Positions 30,659 through 41,967 of a stretch of 64,000 nt of DNA are shown here, in pieces. Position 1 is the stretch's first letter, and each line of letters starts with the position of its first letter. The notes beneath the pieces were generated by a model. The model saw only the letters and a program-made list of their open reading frames with translations. It made no database searches and had not been told where the DNA came from. The translations under genes and the position numbers were made by a program. The stretch is from Yamagishiella unicocca (taxonomy: Eukaryota; Chlorophyta; Chlorophyceae; Chlamydomonadales; Volvocaceae), in NCBI GenBank assembly GCA_003116995.1, contig BDSL01000019.1, positions 1,178,001-1,242,000 on the forward strand, read 5' to 3'.

Positions 30659-32772
30659 ATGGCTGTCATTTCGCAGGCTATTTCGGAACTCTCAATGGAC
30701 ATGGCAGCGGATGGGGGCGGCGGGGGCGGTGGGGCCGAGGGTGACTCCTTCGTTGAGCTTCTGCTCCAGGAAGTCAAAAGCGAGGAGCCGGATTGCCCCT
30801 CCGTCCAAATGCTTGTTGAGATGGCCAAATCCGGAGACAACGACACTGTTGCAGATGCTCTGAGCTACTTGGTGGAGGCTGGGGTGCCTGACAAGGCTGC
30901 TAGCTGTCTGCGTCGCATTATGGGCCATCCTGAGAAGGCCGAGCCGGGCATTGCTGGTGTTGGCGGTGACGGCAGCGGTGCGGCTGCGACGGGCCCCAAG
31001 ACAGCGGTCAAGCCGGAGCCTCTTGACTACACGACTGCCGGCAAGATTTTGAACAGGCGCGTGAGGCAGCAAACTGGCAGCATACGCGCCACCATCGTTG
31101 GTGCAGAGGGGGTTCGCGGCTCGCTTGGCATAGCACGGAGGTCTGTCACCACGTGGGTGGCAGCCGTTCCGTGGCAGCAGACGTCGCGTAGCAACTTCCT
31201 GGAAGGCATCAGCCTGTGTGGTTACACGAACTTCCCCCGCCTATGTTCTTGCACGTGCAGGCTGATAGAGCTAGGCAGCCTGTCGGAGGCGCAAGACTTG
31301 ATCAAGTTCATGCTGGTGTCAAGGGACACGGACCGCGGGCGGGGCAAGATGCTGGACTGCTACGGTATGTGCGGACGGGGAAATTCAGGTGCTGGCTCTA
31401 ATAGCTAACGACTCGGGTCGCTGCAGTGCCTCAAACACCACGCGGAGCAACTACTCCCCTACGGCTTCGGGGGAAGCTGGCAGCAAGTTGGGGTTGTCAA
31501 ACCTGCTCCAATTTCCCCCACAACGCCGTCGCTTGTTTGCCCGGTGCCATCTTGCTCTCGCTCGCCTCTTCTTCTATACCTTTATGAAGGCGGTGTACGC
31601 GGTGGGCTGAAGCGTTGCCTGCATGAGTCATGAGCGGGCACGTCTTCGCGCTCAAAACCCCTTCCCGTTGACCTTTTGCCCATGCGTTGCATTTGGCCCC
31701 TGTAGACGTTTCCTTCATCCTTGGCGCCATGGTGCCCGAGGGCGCCGCCGACTCCGCCGGCCGCGTCCTCTTTGCGCTCTACTCGAGCGAGTCGACGGAC
31801 GACAGCGCCGCCTCCCAGACGCTGGTGCCCTTCATCCTCGGCACCCTGATGGACCACGACCGCTCCGGCTGGGCGGTAGAGCTGGGCAAGCAGCTCATGT
31901 ACACGACCCTGGAGGTAGGTCGAGGAGCCTGCCAAGGTGGCATTAGGGTCCCTGTTGCATGGCGCTACGCGGGTCACAGGGCGCTGGACGCTGGTGTGAC
32001 ACGCGATTTGGGTCGACAGTTATGGTCTGAGAAGACATGCTTCTTTGTCGAAGATGCCAGCAAAAATGTTTTGGCAGCGGCAACGTATATAGATCTCGTG
32101 AGCCGCACGGGGCAGGTTGTAGAGGTTTCCTAGGATGTGGGAAGCCACTTAGAGGCTCCCCTGTTGTTCACCTTGTCTTCAGCGAATCGTTGAATAACCC
32201 CCGAAATGTTGCGTATTGGCCCACCCAGGAGATTGAATCGGGCGCGGGCGAGTACGACTACTCGGTGTTGGGCTGGTGCCTGGCCCAGATGGTGCGTGGG
32301 GGTGAAGAGACGGAAATGGTTCGTGGGTACGCCATAAGGCCTAACTAACCGTAGGTGCAGAGCGTGTCGCTTGTCGCAGCTGGCGGTGGCCACAACGCCG
32401 CAGTACCATCTCCGGACTCGCGATACGGGCGCAGGTTGCCGGGCAGCTTTGCGCCCAGAGCACCCCGCATGTCCATGCCCGTGCCCGCTTAGCGAGTACG
32501 GCTCGGTAGATGCAGGAATTGAAGCTGCGCGCGACCTCGCGGGCCTCTGCCCCCATCACTTGCCCCTTCCCCCCTTGAGCTGGGCCCAGGTGTGGTACGG
32601 ACGCGCGGATTGGGCAGCACGGCTGTGCCTCGAGCTGGAGCGGCAGCAGCTGGAGTGGTACAACACACAGGACCTGCTGGGCAGCGTGGCCGGCTGGGGC
32701 GACCCGACTTACTCCATGACCATCGTGAACTTCATGCAGGATGCCCGCATGAAGGACTCACGCAGGGCGTAG
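30659..32772 (+). CDS. Unrecognised multi-exon protein
   Basis: Function unknown. It starts at ATG 30659 (MAVISQAISELSMDMAADGG), then a Gly-rich run, an acidic helix (SFVELLLQEVKSEEPD) and paired helices (VQMLVEMAKSGDNDTVADAL; LVEAGVPDKAASCLRRIM) that look like a helical-repeat fold. Later exons are 31261-31364 (LIELGSLSEAQDLIKFMLVS), 31706-31914 (FILGAMVPEGAADSAGRVLF; GWAVELGKQLMYTTLE) and 32229-32291 (EIESGAGEYDYSVLGWCLAQ). The last ends LGSVAGWGDPTYSMTIVNFM plus a short tail at the stop at 32772. Phases join well from 31261 onward to 32291. The donor closing exon 1 (31060, 31140 or a GC donor near 31056) and the structure between 32350 and 32590 are unresolved. The recurring short amphipathic helices suggest a TPR- or HEAT-like scaffold, but this is inference. 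Confidence 0.55.
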
Positions 32773-34152
32773 TGCAGAGGCGGGCTTCGTGGCAAGATCG
32801 TGGATGTGGACTCGGCAATGTGGGTCAAATAGCCCAACTCACGCGGCTGCCAATTCGGGTCACCATCCATGGCCGCGTTGGCGGCGCCAGCAACGCGAGC
32901 GCCGCGGCGGTGCAGTTTGATCAAGGCAATGGCGAAAGGTGGCGATGGCGGTGGCGTGTGTATTGATTGGCCTGAAGCCTTTCGGGGGACTTGGCGTGCG
33001 GCTTGTACTCTCGCCGCGTTTGACTGCATGGTGAACAGTCGTGTTTGAAGTGTGTGCGCGGTTCTCGGAGTCACAGGCGTGGCTATGGTGAATAATTCAG
33101 AAGCCATGTGGCCAGCGGATAAGGGCAGGCCGTTGGGGCGCGACGTTTCGGTAGCCACAATATGCTGTGAGCTGGGGTTCTGCGGATGCGGTAGTGCGCA
33201 CGGCTTGCACCGCTGTGCGCCTGTTTCGTGTGTGGTCATCATTGCTTTCATACGTGAAACTTCTGGTTTTCTTCGAAAAGTTGCTTGGACGTTTTTGTAA
33301 TTTTGGCCTTCCACATGAGGATTGCTTGGGGAAGCGTTCCACTCTTTGACTTTGATCTGCCTGTGGTGTCCGTTGCCATTGTACATTACTGCAACGTCAA
33401 GTTTGGTAAGACCAGATAAGATACCGTTGTCGTTTTTCGCATGGACCGTTGGCACCACGAGGGTGCGCCGCCGTCTAATTACGCCGTATGGTCGCTCCAG
33501 CTGGCCTTCTGTGCACGCCGTCACAGCGTGGGCACTCCTGGCGGCCACCGAGGCTATGGCTTCGTGGCAGTGCAACCGCGCGCCAGGCCACATTGACAAC
33601 TGCAGTTGTGCATACCGCTTCCCAGAACTTCCTGTAAGCCGTGTCCGCCGCAGTGGGGTGACAACGACCGCTCTGGCGGCTGCCTGCATCCTTCATCGCT
33701 GACGCATGAGGCTGAGGCGGCCACGGGCAGTGCTTAAGTCACTGCATACCATTGCTTGGCAAGGCAGCATATATGCTGGTGTTAGGATAGGAATTCGTCC
33801 CGCATTATGCCGCGATTAATTGCAAAAGCCGACAAATGTTCGTTATCGCGTATGTGGCTATCATGATCTTAGAGTTTGCCACACAGCCATTGCCAAAGCC
33901 AACGGAAACACCACACACACTGCCCGCACTCAATTGCGAGCATAGCAGTTCAACAAGCGCTGGAATACGCCTTGCAACTTCGTACAACATGTACAATGTG
34001 CCGTACAATATAATAACCTATGCTACAACTGGTCGACACCGACAAGCTGGCCTCCTGCCCTACCCGCAGTCCTGCATACTACCGAGAGCGCCGTCACACG
34101 GTTGTCAAGCATTCCCAACAGCTAAACACACCAACAGGGACGCCTCTCCGGC
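32773..34152. other. Convergent 3' flanks; no gene supported
   Basis: Separates the ends of the plus-strand gene (stop 32772) and the minus-strand repeat protein (stop 34153). A plus-strand TGTAA at 33296-33300 could end the former. A 326-codon minus-strand frame at 33689-32709 overlaps the last exon of the plus gene and has no motif, so it is not called. Confidence 0.4.
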
Positions 34153-37100
34153 CTACTGAGCGCGAACCTCCAACTCCTGCCCCTTGCCCGTCCCAACGGA
34201 CGCATGCACCTCATTCCCCCCCGTTTCCCACTTGTGCAGGTTAACTGTTGGGCCCAAGTCCTCGTCCTCCTCCTCGCCTTCCGTCTCTTTTGATTCCTCT
34301 TCCGAGGTCTCTCCCCCCTCGGCGTCGTCCGTCTCCGACTCCTCGCCATCTTCGTCGTCTTCATCTTCGCTACTTGAGACATCATCACCATCCTCCTCAT
34401 CTATGGCAGCCTTCTGGGCCGGTGCTTTGGAGGGAGACGGTACCGAAGATGCAGGTACCTGTGCGACGGAGGCCTCCGCGCCCACGCTGCTGCTGGACCT
34501 GCGAGCAGATCCATATGCGGATAAGACTTTCGATGACGCGCCAGCCACAGATGGCGCCTCCAGCGCATCATCGTCATCTGAGAAAGATTCAGATGATGCT
34601 TCAGCCCCGGAAGTAGTGCTGGTTGCGCGCTTTGGGGAGGACGAAACCCCGGTGGCCGGCAGCACGAGGGCCGAACTTGCCGACGTGACTCTGCTGGCGC
34701 GCGATTCTCGGAGGCTCGCCCGTTCCTCCGCCGACATGTCAGCAACCGTAGGTGCGGGAGCTGTGGCTGTGCTAGCCGACGTGACTCTGCTGGCGCGCGA
34801 TTCTCGGAGGCTCGCCCGTTCCTCCGCCGACATGTCAGCAACCGTAGGTGCGGGAGCTGTGGCTGTGCTAGCCGACGTGACTCTGCTGGCGCGCGATTCT
34901 CGGAGGCTCGCCCGTTCCTCCGCCGACATGTCAGCAACCGTAGGTGCGGGAGCTGTGGCTGTGCTTGCCGACGTGACTCTGCTGGCGCGCGATTCTCGAA
35001 GGCTCGCCCGTTCCTCCGCCGACATGTCGGCAACCGTAGGTGCGGGGGCTGTGGCTGTGCTTGCCGACGTGACTCTGCTGGCGCGCGACTCTCGGAGGCT
35101 CGCCCGTTCCTCCGCCGCCATGTCCGCAACCGTAGGTGCGGGAGCTGTGGCTGTGCTTGCCGACGTGACTCTGCTGGCGCGCGATTCTCGGAGGCTCGCC
35201 CGTTCCTCCGCCGACATGTCGGCAACCGTAGGTGCGGGAGCTGCAGCTGTGCTTGCCGACGTGACTCTGCTGGCGCGCGACTCTCGGAGGCTCGCCCGTT
35301 CCTCCGCCGCCATGTCCGCAACCGTAGGTGCGGGAGCTGTGGCTGTGCTTGCCGACGTGACTCTGCTGGCGCGCGATTCTCGGAGGCTCGCCCGTTCCTC
35401 CGCCGACATGTCGGCAACCGTAGGTGCGGGAGCTGTGGCTGTGCTAGCCGACGTGACTCTGCTGGCGCGCGATTCTCGAAGGCTGGCCCGTTCCTCCGCC
35501 GACATGTCGGCAACCGTAGGTGCGGGGGCTGTGGCTGTGCTTGCCGACGTGACTCTGCTGGCGCGCGATTCTCGAAGGCTGGCCCGTTCCTCCGCCGACA
35601 TGTTAGCAACCGTAGGTGCGGGCGCTGTGGCTGTGCTTGCCGACGTGACTCTGCTGGCGCGCGATTCACGGAGGCTCGCCCGTTCCTCCGCCGACATGTC
35701 GGCAACCGTAGGTGTGGGGGCTGTGGCTGTGCTTGCCGACGTGACTCTGCTGGCGCGCGATTCTCGGAGGCTCGCACGTTCCTCCGCCGACATGTCAGCA
35801 ACCGTAGGTGCGGGAGCTGTGGCTGTGCTTGCCGACGTGACCCTACTGGCGCGGGACTCTCGGCGGCTCAGGCGTTCTTCAGGCGCAATGTCGGCCGCTG
35901 GCGCCGGCATCGCACTGACAGAATTCGACCGGCTGCCAAGTGGCTCACGACGCATGGACGAAGCAGCTGAGGAGGGCGCCTGGAACACCTGCATCGCCCC
36001 CAAAGCGCTGCCGCTGATGCTGCGACTGAGGATGCCGCTGTCCGGCCGCGACCCGCTTGCGCTGCCGCTGCGCCGCCCGCTTGCCGGACGCTCGCCTGGA
36101 TGCGATGACGCGGCGCTGTTGCGCCCGCTGCTGCCGGGGCCGGGGGCTACAGCTGGCTGCTCCTCCTGCTCCTCCTCCTGCTGCTGCTGCTCCTCCTCCT
36201 GCTGCTGCGAGCTCGGCGCGTCGTCGCCGTCCCCGCTGCCCAAGCCGCCGTACGCCGCAAGGAACGCAGGCGACATGTGCGGAACCGCCGCCACGTCCTC
36301 CGGCTCGGCGAGCCCCGGTTCCGTCGGTTCCTCCGCCGCGCCGCCGCCCGGCGGCTCGGAGCCATACACACCGGTGCCGTCCGTACTGGCCTCAGCCTCC
36401 GCAGCCTCCGCAGCGTCAGCCTCCTGCACTATGGCTCCAATTACCGCGCGCGGCGCGTACACGCTCGTGATGTTTGGCGGCAGGATCGCCTGCGGTTCTT
36501 TGCCGTCCTCGCCGTCGTCACTACCCTCCTCGCCGCCCCTCCCTGGACCTATGCTGTGCCTGCTTTGCTCCGCGCCGATGCCACCGCTTTCGGACCGCTT
36601 GAGCGGCGGCATGTACTGGGCCAGGACCGCCGGGGAGACGGCGTGGTGCAGCGGTGGCAGCGCGTTGGTATTGCTGTGGCGCGCGACGGAGGCGAAGCTG
36701 GGCTCCGCTCCCATGCCCGCACCCGCGCCACCGACAGCGGGGGACAGGTCGCCGCTTGACCCACGAGGCACCGACAGCACAGAGTAACCTGCGCCGCCCA
36801 TCATGGCCAGCAGCGCCGCCTCGTTCTCACCCTCGCGCTCTGCCTCTTCCAACATGGATCTGCGTTGGCAAGTAGCAAGGGGCGGAACAAGGAGCTAAGA
36901 CACATGGGAGGAAAGGGACGATATTCGCCTAGCATCCCGAGCCAAGCGCCTGGGTTCGATACCCGCGGCTACAGCTATGACGCCCATATCTTACGTGTAG
37001 GTCGCCAGCGATCGCTCATTCCCAGGCGCCCGAGCGGGCGCGCCCTTGGCTGCGCGCTCCGCATGCTCCGCACGCTGGGCGCGCTGGGCGCGCTGGAAGG

Positions 37101-38720
37101 CCTCAAAGGAGTGCGGCAGCATGCCCGCGCCGGAGCGCACCGCGAAGCCGTCCTCGCGTTTTTTACATTTGACCTCGTACGCATGGTTACTGCGTGCGAC
37201 GAAGGCCGGAGAAGGGCGGCGGGGGAATGAGTCAGCAAGCGAGTGGCAGCGGGCCTGGACCGTTGATGGAAGCCGGGTGATGTCACAGCCTTTGCTTGAC
37301 AGGCGCAACACTCCGGAAATGGATTCGACTGATGGGTATGTCAGGCATCCGCTTACATACGTATTGGGGATTGCACCGGGTGGATTGGATACAAGCAAGC
37401 ACCAGTGGCTTCGTTGTTAGGATGCGGACAGGGCCTCGCTTCCACACATGCCGGCCGCCTCAAGGGCCGCCCACTCCGAGGCCTTCGTGACTTGGCACGC
37501 GCCTCAGCCCTCCCGTCCTTTGCCCGGCCTGCTTACAGTCGCTGGTGGTACGCCTGCAGCGCCCGGAGCTTGATTTGCTTCAGATAGCTGTCCTCTGCTT
37601 CCTCCTTTTGCTGCTTAACCTTGCGATGCGTCCACTTTTGCAGCGCCGATTGGTTGGCCTCCTGCACCAGCTGCTCGCGCGCCTCGAAGCGTGCGTCGGC
37701 ATCAGCCCTCCGCCTGGTGGTTGGTACGACCGGGACAGGACCGTTGGGTGAGGGCCATGTTAGCATCTAAGAGTATGTATGTTGGTGGGTGAGGGCCATG
37801 TTAGCAACTAAGATTGCGTTGGGGGCGCGGATATATTGAGACTGCTGCAGCCAGCTTTGCACGCTAGCGAAATCGGCTGCGGCCCCCATGTATTGGAGGC
37901 AGCGACGGGGAGGGATCCGGAGGCGGACAGCCGGTTGCGGGGCCCACTCAACCTGATCCAGATGCGTGTGCCCTAGGTAAGTGGTGAGTTGGGAATCTAG
38001 GGGAAGGGATATGGGGGAGCATGCACTCGAAGGTTGGTCGTACATACCAGAAAAGGGAACGGCCAACTGGGCGTGACCAAACCGCCATGGGCCCCGATCA
38101 TCATACCTCGGCTCCCACGCGCCGTTGCAAAACGCCACTCCCCTTGCGGACAGTGTACCCGCGACTTGCATGTCGCTTGCTTACCGGTCTTGCTCTTCGC
38201 GCTCTACTTGCAGTTCCAGGTGCTTGCGCTGGCTCCATACGTCATACACCTGCTGGTTGTCCGCGTCACGCTCCCGCAGAAACTCCAAGTCCTTTTCGGT
38301 TAAGAGCGAGCCGCCGTTCCGCACTGGGCGAAGGCCCGCAGCTGTGGGTCCATGCGGCTTAGTTGCGGTCCGCGCCCCTGGAGCGGCCGGTCGCAGCTCC
38401 GTGTAACTAGGGCTTGTATAGCCGTATCCACCGACAAGCCGGGGTTCGCCGGGCGTAGAATAAAAGCCTAACCGACTGTTTATTTGGCTCGTCGTCTTGC
38501 GCACACCCGATGGGCGCGGTTCTTCCGAAGGGCCAACTACAGCAGAACCCGAAACTAAAGAGCTAGTTACAGCAGAGGCCGTGTGATAGTAGTGAGACTC
38601 AATTATGGGTGGCAACAATGGCGTCGCCGCGTTGGTGTTAGGCCGGCTGCTACTTGAGCTCGTAGTTGTGGCGCCAGTAGGAAGCCGACTAGGGGTCGGA
38701 GACCCCTTGGATTGAGACAT
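34153..38720 (-). CDS. Coiled-coil protein with 13 copies of a 32-residue repeat, 1204 aa, 4 exons
   Basis: Function unknown. Four phase-consistent exons: 38720-38185 (start MSQSKGSPTPSRL), 37713-37537, 37189-36995 and 36859-34153. Exons 1-3 give a Ser/Thr/Pro-rich start, then a highly charged helical stretch (LLTEKDLEFLRERDADNQQ; ARFEAREQLVQEANQSALQK; KVKQQKEEAEDSYLKQIKLR) and a short non-repetitive block (NHAYEVKCKKREDGFAVRSG; AGMLPHSFEAFQRAQ) that looks conserved. Exon 4 holds Gly/Pro/Gln/Glu-rich sequence, then 13 repeats built on SAEERASLRESRASRVTSAS plus TATAPAPTVADM, and an acidic Asp/Glu/Ser tail ending in LGPTVNLHKWETGG and a few more residues. Ser and Arg spacing in the repeat suggests phosphorylation sites. 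A cytoskeletal or flagellar role is possible but unproven. Confidence 0.8.
34679..35880. repeat. 96-bp tandem coding repeat, 13 units
   Basis: GCCGACGTGACTCTGCTGGC recurs every 96 bp from 34679 to 35831. Units are nearly identical; most differences are single bases, and about half are silent. The period is a multiple of three and encodes 32 residues per unit on the minus strand. Confidence 0.97.
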
Positions 38721-39162
38721 GCGGAAACTAGAAGCCTTCGAAGCGTCGGTATATCGGACCGCGCACCAAGGCAATCGGTGCCGCTAGGACATGCACTGTG
38801 TTTTCTATGTTGTAGGTAACAATATTGGAGATTCGGGTATACCAACTCAGAGACAGTGAAAATGAGAGCACGATGCTTTGCGTTTACATCGAATTAGCTG
38901 GTATGCCGTATTACGTGTGATCAGACGTAAAGGGAGGCTGTTCATACAGCCATTCCTGACTGTCCTCTTACACCGACGTGTTACAGATTTACAAGGCTAC
39001 GCACTGAGCGCACGGCCATACCAATCAGCCGGCGCATAACGCTTATACGCCGTGGGACTCGCGATAGCCAGTTGTTGCCGCTGGCCCAGTCGACAAATTT
39101 TATCGTCGTTAATCTATCATAAAGTTACCTTTATAGATCGGTAGGGGTACCGCAAGGGTTTG
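38721..39162. promoter_or_regulatory. 442-bp divergent promoter region (repeat protein / CLPR2)
   Basis: Separates two start codons facing away from each other. It is AT-rich compared with the genes. A TTTATAG word near 39130 lies about 30 bp before the CLPR2 start codon and is a weak TATA candidate. No other site is recognisable. Confidence 0.4.
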
Positions 39163-41680
39163 ATGCAGGGTCTTCAAGCACGCCCGCGGTGAGTCGGCGG
39201 GCTAGATCCAGGGATGAGTCGCCTTGTGCAGCATCATAGACCAATACGGATGCTATTGCCGCCTTGGTTTGCAGGGCGGCTGTGCAGCCCGTCATGAACA
39301 GCACGGCGGGCTATATCGGCGTGAAGCCGGCTGGTGCGTGCAGCACCGCATGCCATGCCTTCATGAAAACAATGATCTAACATCCCGTCCACATGGCAGG
39401 CAGCGTTGTCGGTTTCGGCAAGAACAAGCCAAAGGGCTTTTGGCAAGTCACCCAGCAGCAACTAAGCTCCGCGAAGTGGGTGCAGCGCATACACTGCGCT
39501 CTAGCTTGCATTCCATCATCAAGGGAGTTATATACCTATATGCTAATGTTTGGGCGGTGTGCAGGCGCTCGGGCGCGCCCAAGCGTAAGGTCACCACGAT
39601 GATGCCCGTGTCGGTACCAAAAGTGCTGTGCCGGCCACCTGGCCAGAAGCAGATGGAGTGGGTGGACTTGTGGGAGGCTTACGTGAGTACGGTTGACGGT
39701 ATTTGCTGCGTGGCGGGTACAGTGCTAGCCGTGCGGGCGCGGGGGAGGACGTGGCAGCGGGGCAACACGTCTCTGTGGAGTAAACGTGGGCGGCGAAGGT
39801 GGCGTGCAAGCTTCAACCCTTGGGGCATAGCTGATATTCATCAGTGCTTAACAAAGCCTGCTGTGCGGTCTGCGACTTTCTCGACCAGCTGGCATCATCC
39901 ACTGTGTTTCCTCCTGACGAGTAGCTTTCGTGAGTCGCGCCCATTATCGCCCCGCACTCATGTCTCGCTGGGGCCCTGGGCTGTCTTACAGACGTACCAA
40001 AAGGTGGTCTTTATCAAAGAGGCCATCACTGAGGACGTGGCCAACAACATGATTGCGTTGACGCTCTACCTGGACTCTTTGGACAACAAGCGGATCTACT
40101 ACTGGCTTAACTGCCCTGGCGGCGAGGTGGGTGCTTGATTCTGCTATACCACTTCTGCTCATAGTAGGGTTACGCATTATCTCGTCCGAATGGTGTGTTC
40201 AGAAGGGGTCTGGTCTATGTCATTCCAATTGACTGCGGGGGGGGTGGCTCCAGATCCATGGCGCACGGGTGCGGATGAGGACAATTTAACGCTCTGGTTC
40301 CAGTGAGGGGAAGCCGAGCCAACATCCTCTGGTCGCGCCGGGCATGGATGCCGTGCCTGGAATGGACGACGTGGTTCAGCCAGCAGCCTTTTTTCTGAGG
40401 TTGTCAGTGTGTCGTATCCTGAGAACGGTCAAAGGGTTCGGCGGCTGTATAGTGGACCGCAAAGGATGTGCAGCGGGGTGCTGCTGGAAGGCATGGGCAC
40501 GAGTACATCCTTGCTGTGGCCTCGACAGCAAGGCATGGGCACGAGTACATCCTTGCTGTGGCCTCGGTTCTTGCTTCGTTGGCAAAATCCAGGAAGGCTG
40601 GTCTAGGCCTTAAGAAGCGGCTGGGCTGCTAGCAATGCCACATGGCCAGCTCTCCCACACGCAGCAACGCCTTGCACGCGCATGGCGCCAAGCACCAGCT
40701 TAGAGTAGGGCTCTCTGCGCGCACCGTGGGCCGCCGTGGCTGTTGCCGGGGGGCGCCTTCATGTTGCTGCTGCCGGGAGCCTTTGCGCTTGTGCGCTCTA
40801 GTGCGCCTCCCAACCATCCTGGCCCCCTACCGGATCCCTTTTGCTCCATCCGTTCGCTGCAGGTTGTGCCCACGCTCGCACTGTACGACACCATGCAGTA
40901 CGTGCGCAGCAAGACGGCCACCGTGTGCTACGGGCTGTGCCTGGGCATGGGCGGCTTCCTGCTCACCACCGGTGGCGAGAAGGTGCGCGTCGGGAGCGGG
41001 TGGGGGACGGTGTACGGCACCGCATGCTGTGCGGGGGGGGGTCTGGGGCCACCGCTGACTTCCCACGCCATAAGCTGATGTCATGCAACCCACATGCGGC
41101 TGTCTATGCTGCCATAGGCCTCTTTAAGGCATTTGCATAGCTTACGCCATAGCTCAGACATGTCGCCGCGCCCTGTCTTCCTGTTACCAGCTCCTCGTCG
41201 CTCATGCGCCCGTCCCTTCTTGTCCTCTCCGCCCTGCCTCACAGGGCTATCGGTACGCCATGCCGCACAGCATCCTCATGATGCACCACCCGTCCGGCGC
41301 CTCGCGAGGCCAGGCGTCGGAGATGCACATCGAGTCGCGCGAGCTGGTCCGCATGCGCGACTATTTGTCGCTGCTCGTCTCCAACTCCACGGGGCAACCG
41401 TATGACAGGGTGAGTGCGGTGACGCATCCCCAGCGCCCAACGCGAGGGTCGTCGTTGTTATCATTTCACAGGCTTGCCATTTCGTTTGCTTTTTAGCGCA
41501 TGTCGTGGCCCCTCCCCTTGCCAGGTCATTCGCGAGCTGTCGCGCAACAAGTGGATGGACCCCAAGCAGGCGATCGAGTACGGCATGATCGATAAGGTCC
41601 TGACCACGCCCATGCCGAAGATGCCGACGGGGCCGGCTTTCAAATTTGAGCGCCAGAACGACGAGCTGATTGGGTTGTGA
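39163..41680 (+). CDS. CLPR2: ClpR2-like inactive subunit of the plastid ClpP/R protease, 284 aa, 8 exons
   Basis: ClpR proteins are non-catalytic ring subunits of the chloroplast Clp protease. Exons 39163-39188, 39275-39333, 39400-39475, 39565-39682, 39992-40126, 40863-40982, 41245-41409 and 41525-41680 are all in phase. The first ATG follows an in-frame TAG. The first 45 residues are basic and acid-poor (MQGLQARPRAAVQPV), fitting a transit peptide. Residues from MMPVSVPKVLCRPPGQKQME resemble the ClpR2 entry segment; TLYLDSLDNKRIYYWLNCPG and LALYDTMQYVRSKTATVCYG are Clp core strands. The serine of the ClpP GQAASM motif is replaced (GLCLGMGGFL), the histidine region keeps H (MMHHPSGASRGQA), and the catalytic Asp region reads ELSRNKWMD with no aligned Asp, so it should be proteolytically inactive. 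Confidence 0.92.
40490..40573. repeat. 42-bp tandem duplication in a CLPR2 intron
   Basis: GGCATGGGCACGAGTACATC and following bases occur at 40490 and again at 40532, inside the intron between 40126 and 40863. Confidence 0.85.
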
Positions 41681-41796
41681 GCGCGAGAGAGCTTCTGACG
41701 CAGGTTGTCTCGCTGGGAGCGCCAGCAAAGGGCCTGACCAGGGTCGTGACGGGGGGGGGCCTTGTAGCATTATGTAACCGGAAGTGGGGAACGGTG

Positions 41797-41803
41797 TATA
41801 AAG
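41797..41803 (+). promoter_or_regulatory. TATA box candidate for RAD9
   Basis: TATAAAG lies 165 bp before the RAD9 start codon and 117 bp after the CLPR2 stop, so the RAD9 promoter would sit inside the CLPR2 3' untranslated region. Confidence 0.4.
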
Positions 41804-41925
41804 GTGCGGAGGGGCGCTGTTCCAAACTTGCTTCGTCGCCATGTGTGCGCACATTCTGCAGCGAATCCTCGTGAAAGTGTACGACTTAACGGAAGTGCGG
41901 CAGACGGATTTGAGCCTGTTGCATG

Positions 41926-41930
41926 TGTAA
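41926..41930 (+). other. TGTAA poly(A) signal candidate, CLPR2
   Basis: TGTAA 246 bp after the CLPR2 stop and only 38 bp before the RAD9 start codon. If used, the CLPR2 transcript would overlap the RAD9 leader. Confidence 0.45.
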
Positions 41931-41967
41931 TGCTCGCTATGTTGTAAATGTTGGATCGTCATCGACG

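Noticed and set aside
32709..33689. 326-codon minus-strand frame
   Set aside because: Overlaps the last exon of the plus-strand gene at 30659-32772 and has no motif, no acceptor/donor logic and an average composition.
34184..36787. 867-codon plus-strand frame through the 96-bp repeat
   Set aside because: It is the antisense shadow of the minus-strand repeat protein, kept open by the same 96-bp period. The minus-strand model has four phase-matched exons and sensible composition.
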